DNA from: Bacillus weihaiensis
Lineage (GTDB): Bacteria > Bacillota > Bacilli > Bacillales > Bacillaceae
NCBI RefSeq assembly: GCF_001889165.1
Contig: NZ_CP016020.1
Coordinates: forward strand, 186,001 to 250,000
Length of the DNA: 64,000 nucleotides
Direction of reading: 5' to 3'
Part shown: piece after piece, positions 16,095 through 22,825 of the stretch
How the letters are laid out: each line of letters starts with the position of its first letter
Numbering within the stretch: the stretch's first letter is position 1
The notes under the pieces: model-generated
What the model was told of the DNA's origin: nothing
Seen by the model: only the letters and a program-made list of their open reading frames with translations
The model's database searches: none
Position numbers and translations under genes: made by a program

Positions 16095-16823
16095 ATGGAA
16101 AGGACTATTGATTCTTCTAAAAATGTTGCATTATATCTTCAAGTAAAGGACATTCTTATAAATCGAATCCAAGATAAAACATGGTTACCTAACACCTTAA
16201 TTCCGACTGAGCAGGAGTTAATGGAGGAATTTGATGTCAGCCGTACAACGTTACGTCAGGCAATTTCCATCCTTGTTCAAGATGGTCTTTTAGAAAAGAA
16301 GCAGGGGAAAGGAACAATTGTAAAGTCACAGCAGCTTGCTGGAAATGGAAGGCTAAAGGGGTTTGCGGAGGAAGTAACGGAAAAAGGACTAACACCAAAT
16401 TCCAAACTACTTCGAATTGAATTTAAAAAAGATTTGTATCATGAAAAATCAAAGCTTGATGTACCAGATGATGAGGAAATCCTTGTTATAGAGCGGATTC
16501 GATTTGCCGATCAGGTTCCTATTGCAATTGAACGTACGTGCTGGCCAGCACATATTGGTAAGCTATTCCGGGATATAGATTTAGATAGTGCTAAGTTTTA
16601 TGAAATTCTCGAGGCAAATGACATTATTCTAAAACGAGCACATGAAAAAATTTCCGCAATTAATGCTACTCTCTTTGAAGCTGATTTATTAGGGATACGT
16701 GGTGGAGAAGCCATGCTGGAAACGGAGAGACTAAGCTTTGGGTTAGACGACCGTCCAGTTGAGTTCTCGAAGATAAAATTTAGAAGTGATAAATACCATT
16801 ATAATATTGAATTGACAAGATAA
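16095..16823 (+). CDS. GntR/HutC-family regulator, copy 1 of the SQ locus
   Basis: This 242-residue regulator has an N-terminal winged helix (LILPTEQELMEEFDVSRTTLRQAISILVQDGLLEKKQGKGTIV-like segment, about residues 15-80) and a C-terminal UTRA effector domain ending ERLSFGLDDRPVEFSKIKFRSDKYHYNIEL. The ATG at 16095 is preferred over an upstream TTG because GGAAGGAG lies nine bases before it. It is monocistronic between the two SQ operons. A sulfonated sugar such as SQ is a plausible inducer (inference). It is clearly paralogous to the regulator at 19424, which points to duplication within the locus. Confidence 0.85.
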   Translation: MERTIDSSKNVALYLQVKDILINRIQDKTWLPNTLIPTEQELMEEFDVSRTTLRQAISILVQDGLLEKKQGKGTIVKSQQLAGNGRLKGFAEEVTEKGLTPNSKLLRIEFKKDLYHEKSKLDVPDDEEILVIERIRFADQVPIAIERTCWPAHIGKLFRDIDLDSAKFYEILEANDIILKRAHEKISAINATLFEADLLGIRGGEAMLETERLSFGLDDRPVEFSKIKFRSDKYHYNIELTR

Positions 16824-16830
16824 GCTGAAA

Positions 16831-16877
16831 GGATGACTTAAGAATAGGTGCCAGGCACCAAGGGGTCATCTTTTTTT
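16831..16877 (+). terminator. Terminator of gntR copy 1, with a REP core in its loop
   Basis: GGATGAC (16831-16837) pairs with GTCATC (16865-16870), followed by seven T residues. The apical region contains the 13-base palindrome GGTGCCAGGCACC (16847-16859), the minimal core of the REP family found around the RAYT gene at 37958. Confidence 0.8.
16847..16859 (+). repeat. Solo mini-REP core
   Basis: GGTGCCAGGCACC is a perfect palindrome around a central A, identical to the one at 21627-21639 and to the outer arms of the 44-nt REP elements further right. Confidence 0.7.
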
Positions 16878-16881
16878 GTTT

Positions 16882-17543
16882 GGCTCTGTTAAAGGTAAAT
16901 GTTGATATTTGAAACCTATCTGAAATCCTTGAAAAATTAGTATAGAAACAAACGTTCGATGAGGTAGCAATGAGAGTACCAAACACAATATTAAAGAGTT
17001 TCTATTAACATTATTTGTATTTGAAATGACGGACACAAATGACAGTTTACGATTGTCAAAATTCAATCTTTAGTCCTTGTTTACAGGCAGTTTAAATTTA
17101 TTAAAGAGGTGAATTTTTTGGAAAGGAAAAGTTTAAAGGTATTTACTAAAATTTCGTTTTATATGGCATTGGCTACGATTATTGTCATACCATTTTCCTT
17201 ATATCTATCATCTACAACATCGAACAATAACTTGGGTTCTATCTTGAGACCCTTCGCATTAATTGCGTTTTATAGTTCTTTGGTTGGTATTCCATTAAGC
17301 ATCATTTCAATGTTCAGCAAGGAAAATTTAGCTAAACGAATTTTTGCTTTAATTGTAAATTTAACGCCTATAAGCCTTATTTTTTACGCTTTAATTATGG
17401 GGTTTACAGATGAATTTTTCCGTATTGTACATTAAAAAACTTTAATTAACGGATGCGTTAGTTGAACACGAATGGAGGAAACCCAAATAAATAAGGTTTC
17501 CTAAAATTTCGCTTAATTATCAACATTAAAATTTAACAGAGCC
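16882..17543 (+). mobile_element. 662-bp transposase-less cassette with IS6-like ends and 8-bp duplication
   Basis: The left end reads GGCTCTGTTAAA-N5-ATGTTGATA and the right end is the same sequence inverted (16882-16907 and 17518-17543). The flanks are identical: TTTTGTTT at 16874-16881 and again at 17544-17551. An 8-bp duplication and ends starting GG-N-CTGTT are typical of the IS6 family. No transposase is inside; the only gene is a 105-residue membrane protein. The insertion landed in the T-tract of the gntR terminator. Confidence 0.85.
17118..17435 (+). CDS. Small polytopic membrane protein carried by the IS6-like cassette
   Basis: This 105-residue protein has three predicted helices (FTKISFYMALATIIVIPFSLYL, LRPFALIAFYSSLVGIPLSIISMF, RIFALIVNLTPISLIFYALIMGF) and short basic loops. 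A TTG at 17118 with AGAGGTGA upstream is the likely start; the GTG at 17109 overlaps that ribosome site. It is the sole passenger of the cassette. I do not recognise the family; it could be an accessory fitness gene. It is unlikely to be part of SQ metabolism. Confidence 0.65.
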   Translation: MERKSLKVFTKISFYMALATIIVIPFSLYLSSTTSNNNLGSILRPFALIAFYSSLVGIPLSIISMFSKENLAKRIFALIVNLTPISLIFYALIMGFTDEFFRIVH

Positions 17544-17551
17544 TTTTGTTT

Positions 17552-17796
17552 AAATCGAAAAAATGAAAAAACCTTGATGAATTAGTGTCTAAAGTCCTGT
17601 ATTGTTAGAACTTTGAATTCCTCGATATATATCGATTTTTGATCTCCTTTCCTACTTGTTTCATATTGTCCCCCCTCAAAGATTGGTCGTGACCATCAAA
17701 TAAAAAGCTTTACCTTTTTTTTAAAACCAATGCTTGTAGCTAGTGTAAATTAGTCCTCTCATTAAACAATTAATCTAAAAAAACAAAAGAAAATAC
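17552..17796. other. Intergenic region between the cassette and SQ promoter 2
   Basis: About 245 bases holding no recognisable gene. It includes the former continuation of the gntR terminator region displaced by the cassette. Confidence 0.4.
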
Positions 17797-17873
17797 TTGA
17801 AATGATGGAGACGTTTTCATATGATAGAAGTAAAGGTACCTACTTTTTACTAAAAGGTCATTATCTATTTGTT
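17797..17873 (+). promoter_or_regulatory. Promoter and operator of SQ operon 2
   Basis: TTGAAA, a 17-base spacer and TATGAT (17820-17825) precede AAAGGTACCTACTTTTT (17832-17848) and AAAAGGTCATTAT. This matches the promoter at 10222 in spacing and in almost every operator base, so both operons should answer to the same regulator. The leader to the first gene is about 190 bases long. Confidence 0.88.
17806..17820 (-). promoter_or_regulatory. cre-like box overlapping the -10 of SQ operon 2
   Basis: On the minus strand ATGAAAACGTCTCCA differs from the cre consensus at one position only (W at position 11 is C). It occupies the same place relative to the promoter as the perfect cre in operon 1. 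Confidence 0.7.
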
Positions 17874-18037
17874 TTATTAGATAGGATCTAGATTAGAACG
17901 TTAATTCATGTAAAGGAAGCGCGTATAAGAATTATCACTTATATGAAATTACCCTTTTAGAGAATGTCATTTAGTGTGGACAGTCGTCTTACACTTTATT
18001 TGAAAGTTTAGTAGAAAAAGAGAAATGGGGAAAAGGG

Positions 18038-19378
18038 ATGTCAGAGTCAGCAATTTTATATCTACCTATTGGACGTAAAACGTTCGATCTTGAAGCAGCA
18101 GAGGTGTATTTAACACAAAGTATTGATTGGCTTGAGGAGTGCGGACAAAAGATCATTCGACCAAATGAAATTTTAACGTCCGTTGAGGAGCTTGAGAAAT
18201 TCTTACAAAATGTCTCTTGTGAGCAAGTATCAACTATTTTATATCAAAGTGTCACCTTCGCAGACGGTGAGTTTATGTTAAAAGCTTTAGAGTACTTTTC
18301 AGCACCTGTTATTGTCTGGTCTGTTAGAGAACCAAGCGTTGGTGGGAGACTGCGATTAAATTCATTAACTGGCGGTAATAGCACGAGCAATGTTTTGCGA
18401 AATCAGCAGCACCCGTTTGCGTTTGTTTTTGGAAACCCAGATGAAGAAAAACTACACACTCAGCTTAATGATCAATTTAAGGTGATGAAGGTTCTTCATT
18501 CTCTGAACAAAATGAAAATAGGTGTAGTAGGAGATTTTCCTCCGGGCTTCTTCTTCTCAGGTGCAGATGAGGATGAATTAAAGAATGCACTTGGTGTAAG
18601 TCTTTATCGAATGGATTTACAAAAGGCATTTAAGGAATGTGTGGAATTACCTGAAGAAGAATGGATTGGCGAGGTTGATCGAGCTGAAACGCAAGTTATT
18701 GGGTTAAATCGTAAGGATGAAACAGTGAAGAGATTCGCTCAATTCTCTACGTACATTAAGAAGGAAATCAAGGGTGAAAACATTCATTCGTTAGCGATGC
18801 GCTGTTGGCCTGATTTCTTTAATGATTTAGGTGCTGCACCATGCTCTGTTCTATCACAATTTACTGAGGATGGAATGGCCACTTCCTGTGAATCGGATAT
18901 TCATGGTTCGATCTCTATGCACATTCTTCAGCAATTAACAGAAGGAAGTGCACCTTACTTAGGAGATCTAGTTCATGTAGATGAAGAGAAAAATTCAGTT
19001 GTATTCTGGCATTGTGGTGCAGGAGCATATTCTCTTGCTCACCCTTCAAAAGGAGCTACAGCTGGCGTTCATCCGAACCGTAAAATAGGGCTGGCAATGG
19101 ATTTTGGCTTAAAAGCAGGTGAAGTGACAATTTTCCGAGTAAGTCATACGCCGGATGGATATCGACTTCTTGTAATGAAAGGAAATGCGCTAGACGTTGA
19201 ACAGCCTTTTACAGGTACGTCTGTTGAAGTTGAACTAGCTACAGATGTTTCATCCACTCTATATGAACTAATGAATGCAGGATATGAACCACATTTTGCC
19301 CTTGTGTATGGAGATGTGACGAAAGAATTAGTTGAGTTAGGTCGCTTACTGAAGCTTGAAACAAATGTGTATGTATAA
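18038..19378 (+). CDS. L-fucose/arabinose-isomerase-like protein in the SQ locus
   Basis: This 446-residue protein is of the FucI/AraA fold. The C-terminal half carries the family pattern MRCWPDFFNDLGAAPCSVLSQF, then TSCESDIHGSISMHILQQLTEG, WHCGAGAYSLAHP and a final FTGTSVEVEL. The Glu and Asp of CESD and later His residues are the expected metal ligands. It opens operon 2, with GGGGAAAAGGG before its ATG. Since DUF4867 should already isomerise SQ, this may act on another sulfosugar, on the second product of the transaldolase, or on a side sugar. That is inference; no substrate can be read from sequence. It is shorter than E. coli FucI (~590). Confidence 0.7.
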   Translation: MSESAILYLPIGRKTFDLEAAEVYLTQSIDWLEECGQKIIRPNEILTSVEELEKFLQNVSCEQVSTILYQSVTFADGEFMLKALEYFSAPVIVWSVREPSVGGRLRLNSLTGGNSTSNVLRNQQHPFAFVFGNPDEEKLHTQLNDQFKVMKVLHSLNKMKIGVVGDFPPGFFFSGADEDELKNALGVSLYRMDLQKAFKECVELPEEEWIGEVDRAETQVIGLNRKDETVKRFAQFSTYIKKEIKGENIHSLAMRCWPDFFNDLGAAPCSVLSQFTEDGMATSCESDIHGSISMHILQQLTEGSAPYLGDLVHVDEEKNSVVFWHCGAGAYSLAHPSKGATAGVHPNRKIGLAMDFGLKAGEVTIFRVSHTPDGYRLLVMKGNALDVEQPFTGTSVEVELATDVSSTLYELMNAGYEPHFALVYGDVTKELVELGRLLKLETNVYV

Positions 19379-19423
19379 ATGGTTATACCTCCTAAAGTAG
19401 TTAGGAAGAAAAAGGAGGGAGTT

Positions 19424-20158
19424 ATGAAAAGTAACGTAACCTTACCCGAAAAGCCAAGCGCATTATATGTAAAGGTCAAGGATGAAATGCTCCAGAGGAT
19501 CCAAAGCAATACGTGGAAGCCATACTCCATGATTCCTACTGAAGTAGAACTTATGCAAGAATTTCAGGTAAGTCGTACAACTATTCGTCAGGCAGTTTCC
19601 ATTCTAGTACAGGAAGGGATACTTAACCGGAAGCAAGGGAAAGGGACCATCGTCAAGCCGCATAAATTTATTGGAACGTTAGGAAAGCTTAAAGGCTTTG
19701 CAGAGGAAGCCATGGAAAAGGGCATGACACCTAGCTCGAAGGTTCTTCGAGTCAATATCAGTACTGATTTTGAAGTGGAGAGAACAAGGCTTAATCTACC
19801 AAAAGGTGTGAAGATCTGTGTGATTGAACGATTGCGATTTGCAGACTCAATGCCGATTGCAATTGAACGATCAAGCTGGCCGTATTCAATTGGACAGTAT
19901 CTTCTTCAGCATGATCTTAATGGCGCCACCTTTTATGATATTTTGCAAAAAAACGGGGTTGAGCTGCAAACGGCTAAGGAGAAAATTACGGCGATAAATG
20001 CCACCATCGACGAAGCCGATTTATTGGGAATTCGTGGAGGGCAAGCATTACTGAGGATGGAACGATTGAGCTTTACTTCACAAGGCCATCCGATTGAATA
20101 TACAACAACTAAGTTTTGTAGTGATAAGTATCAGTATTATATCGATTTAAAAAGGTAA
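19424..20158 (+). CDS. GntR/HutC-family regulator, copy 2 of the SQ locus
   Basis: This 244-residue paralogue of the regulator at 16095 shares the winged-helix core PTExELMxEFxVSRTTxRQAxSILVQ and the KGFAEE linker, plus a UTRA domain ending in DKYQYYIDLKR. The start ATG 19424 has AAAGGAGGG upstream; the frame is open further 5' without a ribosome site. It lies inside operon 2, so it is subject to the promoter it probably controls. Keeping two related regulators with one operator sequence suggests cross-talk or different effectors. Confidence 0.85.
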   Translation: MKSNVTLPEKPSALYVKVKDEMLQRIQSNTWKPYSMIPTEVELMQEFQVSRTTIRQAVSILVQEGILNRKQGKGTIVKPHKFIGTLGKLKGFAEEAMEKGMTPSSKVLRVNISTDFEVERTRLNLPKGVKICVIERLRFADSMPIAIERSSWPYSIGQYLLQHDLNGATFYDILQKNGVELQTAKEKITAINATIDEADLLGIRGGQALLRMERLSFTSQGHPIEYTTTKFCSDKYQYYIDLKR

Positions 20159-20187
20159 AGAAGAAAAGATAAGGAGAGTGTTTAAGT

Positions 20188-21618
20188 ATGTCAACAGTAA
20201 CTGTGAAACAATTTGGTCTTTATATGAATGGATCTTGGAATGTAACCGATGAGAAGATGGATGTTTTAGATAAGTACACACAGGAAGTAACAGCAACTAT
20301 ATCAGTAGCGACAAAGGATCATGTAGATGAGGCAGTTCAAGGAGCAAAACAAGCACTTAAGAAGCCACTTTCGCCTTATGCACGCTACGAAATTCTCATG
20401 AAGTCTGCACAATTGTTACTTGAAAGACGAGAAGAATTTGCTCAAGTTCTTGCTGTAGAGGTTGGAAAGCCAATTCGTGAATCTCGTGTTGAAATTGAGC
20501 GCGCAGCTCAAACATTAATCATCTCTGCAGAGGAAGCGAAACGAATTCATGGAGAAGGTGTACCTGTTGAAGCCGCTGCGGGTAGTGAAAATCGTATGGC
20601 GTTTACTGTACGCGTTCCGGTAGGTGTCATTGCTGCAATCACACCATTTAATGTACCTGTTAATCTTGTTTGTCATAAAATTGGTCCTGCGATTGCAGCA
20701 GGTAACAGTGTAGTACTTAAGCCGGCTGAGGTTACACCGATATGTGCGTTAATGCTTGCAGAACTTATGGAAGAAGCAGGATTACCAAAGGGAGTTTTCC
20801 AGGTAATAACAGGTGATGGAGCTAGTATTGGCGAATGGCTATTAGAGAATAAAGATGTCAATATGTTCACGTTCACAGGGAGTCCACGGGTTGGTGAATA
20901 CATCCGTTCAAAGGCTGGGCTTCGTAAGGTAGCATTAGAGCTTGGTAATAATTCAGCAACTGTTGTTCATCACGATGCAGATGTAGCTCAAGCAGCTTCA
21001 CTCGTTGCACAAAAAAGCTTTAACAACGCTGGTCAAGTATGTATTTCTGTTCAGCGAGTATATGTACAGGAACAAGCATATGACACATTTATTGAATTAT
21101 TAAAGAAAGAAACAGAAAAGTTAGTCGTTGGAAATCCGCTTGATGAAAAAACAGACATTGGGCCAATGATTCGTTTACGTGAAGCAGAACGTGTGGAGAA
21201 TTGGGTAGAGGAAGCGGTTCAACAAGGAGCTGTACTTGCTCTTGGTGGGAAACGAAATGGGGCTCTCTATGAACCAACTATCCTAACAAATGTACATGAT
21301 GACATGAAAGTTTGTCGTCAGGAAGTATTTGGACCAGTTGTTTCGGTTGCTACTTATGAAACAGAGGAAGAAGTCATTGCAAAAGTGAATGATTCTGAAT
21401 ATGGTCTACAAGCGGGCTTGTTTACAAATGATCTTAAATTTGCAATGAAAGCTGCACGTGAAATTGAAGTAGGTGGACTAATTGTTAATGACGCTTCTGC
21501 TTACCGTGTAGATCACATGCCGTATGGTGGAGTGAAAAACAGTGGCAATGGTAAAGAGGGTCCAAAATATGCCATTGAGGAAATGACAGAAGAACGTCTT
21601 ATTGTCCTAAACCTTTAA
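20188..21618 (+). CDS. sftD: Aldehyde dehydrogenase, probable 3-sulfolactaldehyde dehydrogenase
   Basis: This 476-residue NAD(P)-dependent aldehyde dehydrogenase has the catalytic Cys285 in FNNAGQVCISVQRV and the general-base Glu251 in VALELGNNS, plus the cofactor loop FTGSPRVGEYI. In the sulfo-TAL pathway the matching enzyme oxidises 3-sulfolactaldehyde to 3-sulfolactate, the excreted product. The assignment rests on position in operon 2 behind the SQ-type promoter. The AAGGAGAG ribosome site is 11 bases upstream of ATG. Length and motifs are intact. Confidence 0.85.
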   Translation: MSTVTVKQFGLYMNGSWNVTDEKMDVLDKYTQEVTATISVATKDHVDEAVQGAKQALKKPLSPYARYEILMKSAQLLLERREEFAQVLAVEVGKPIRESRVEIERAAQTLIISAEEAKRIHGEGVPVEAAAGSENRMAFTVRVPVGVIAAITPFNVPVNLVCHKIGPAIAAGNSVVLKPAEVTPICALMLAELMEEAGLPKGVFQVITGDGASIGEWLLENKDVNMFTFTGSPRVGEYIRSKAGLRKVALELGNNSATVVHHDADVAQAASLVAQKSFNNAGQVCISVQRVYVQEQAYDTFIELLKKETEKLVVGNPLDEKTDIGPMIRLREAERVENWVEEAVQQGAVLALGGKRNGALYEPTILTNVHDDMKVCRQEVFGPVVSVATYETEEEVIAKVNDSEYGLQAGLFTNDLKFAMKAAREIEVGGLIVNDASAYRVDHMPYGGVKNSGNGKEGPKYAIEEMTEERLIVLNL

Positions 21619-21626
21619 ACATTTTT

Positions 21627-21639
21627 GGTGCCAGGCACC
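21627..21639 (+). repeat. Solo mini-REP core after sftD
   Basis: GGTGCCAGGCACC, nine bases past the sftD stop and two bases before an imperfect stem-loop, identical to the core at 16847. Confidence 0.7.
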
Positions 21640-21640
21640 A

Positions 21641-21683
21641 CTCAAGAACGCCTACTCCATTTTATTATGTTGGGCGTTTTTGA
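21641..21683 (+). other. Stem-loop between sftD and the AEC permease gene
   Basis: CTCAAGAACGCC pairs with GGCGTTTTTGAG across a 19-base loop. It has no T-tract after the stem and may only partly reduce expression of the permease gene. Confidence 0.6.
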
Positions 21684-21729
21684 GTTGGATAACGAATTTT
21701 ACTTGAATAGTAGGAATGAAGGTGCATAA

Positions 21730-22632
21730 ATGGAATTTTTCCTCATTCTAATTCCAGTCTTTAGTATTTTTGCAATTGGCTATATTGGCCAAAAAAGGAT
21801 TGGATTTGATACAAAGAATATATCAACAATGGCCTTGTATTTAATGTCACCTGTTTTAGTATTTAGGACCTTTTACACCACAGAGTTTAACCAGACATAT
21901 CTTTATTTAGCAATTTATACATTTGCTTTATGTTTTTTTCTCATTTTAGTCATCTATCTTCTTTCATTTTTCCGAAGGTATAGCATGAAGGAAACATGTG
22001 GGATGATTTTAGCCTCTGCTTTTATGAATAATGGAAATTATGGTACTCCTGTTGTTCTATTTGTATTTGGAGCTAGTGGTCTCGATTATGCCATTGTGTT
22101 AATGGTCATTCAACAGCTCTTAATGAGTACAGTTGGAGTCTATTATGCGGCAAAGGGCGGTGAAGAAGGGGATGGAATTCGCTCGGCTTTAAAAACTGTT
22201 CGAAAAATGCCAATTGGATACGGAGCATTGCTTGGAGTTAGCCTTCAATTCCTTCACGTTCCTATCAATGAAAATATCTTGATTGCTGTTGATATGGTAG
22301 CAAATGCAGCTATTCCAACTGTCATGATTGTTCTAGGAATGCAACTAGCAAAGATCTCTATTCGAAAACTAGAAAGAGAAAAAATCTCTCTCTCTCTTTT
22401 CACAAAGCTAGCAATCTCCCCGCTCATTGCATTTTGTCTCACGTTGTTCTTGCCAGTCGACGATATGGTGAAGCAAATTATGATTATAATGGCTGCGATG
22501 CCAACTGCAGCTAATACAACGATGTATGCTCTGCAATTCAATACAGAGCCGGAATTTGTTTCAACGGCAACGTTACTGAGTACAATCTTAAGTGTGGTAA
22601 CACTACCTACTTTATTCATGATTTTATTATAA
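21730..22632 (+). CDS. AEC-family permease, candidate sulfolactate exporter
   Basis: This 300-residue protein has about ten transmembrane helices with the auxin-efflux-carrier layout: an N-terminal half ending in the polar break AFMNNGNYGTPVVLFVFG, and a C-terminal half with AAMPTAANTTMYALQF. It is the last gene of operon 2, immediately after the sulfolactaldehyde dehydrogenase. A pathway that ends in 3-sulfolactate needs an exporter, so this gene is the natural candidate (inference). Its ribosome site AAGGTG is seven bases from the ATG. A bidirectional terminator follows. Confidence 0.75.
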   Translation: MEFFLILIPVFSIFAIGYIGQKRIGFDTKNISTMALYLMSPVLVFRTFYTTEFNQTYLYLAIYTFALCFFLILVIYLLSFFRRYSMKETCGMILASAFMNNGNYGTPVVLFVFGASGLDYAIVLMVIQQLLMSTVGVYYAAKGGEEGDGIRSALKTVRKMPIGYGALLGVSLQFLHVPINENILIAVDMVANAAIPTVMIVLGMQLAKISIRKLEREKISLSLFTKLAISPLIAFCLTLFLPVDDMVKQIMIIMAAMPTAANTTMYALQFNTEPEFVSTATLLSTILSVVTLPTLFMILL

Positions 22633-22634
22633 AG

Positions 22635-22672
22635 GAGAAAAGGCCCAGCTCACATAAGCAGGGCCTTTTCTT
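22635..22672. terminator. Bidirectional terminator between SQ operon 2 and the 33-aa gene
   Basis: GAAAAGGCCC pairs with GGGCCTTTTC, with AGC/GCT partial pairing inside. A-rich and T-rich flanks allow use from both sides. Confidence 0.85.
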
Positions 22673-22676
22673 CAAT

Positions 22677-22778
22677 TTACTTCATAACCTTCTTCTCAAT
22701 CAACTTCACAAGCTTCTCCCATTGCGGAGCTTTTTTAGATTCTTGCTTTTTTGGTTTCTTGGCTGTTTTTGTTGCCAT
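22677..22778 (-). CDS. 33-aa lysine-rich small protein
   Basis: The product runs MATKTAKKPKKQ-ESKKAPQWEKLVK-LIEKKVMK: an N-terminal half made mostly of Lys with small residues, then an amphipathic helix. CAAAGGAG lies 12 bases before its ATG, and the bidirectional terminator lies just beyond the stop. It sits 48 bases downstream of ywqA on the same strand and could be its tail gene. The strong start signals and the length between them argue for a real gene. Function is unknown; nucleic-acid binding is a guess from charge. Confidence 0.6.
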   Translation of the reverse strand: MATKTAKKPKKQESKKAPQWEKLVKLIEKKVMK

Positions 22779-22825
22779 GCGATCAGATACTCCTTTATCA
22801 AGTATTCTTCTCAGAGTGAATGATA

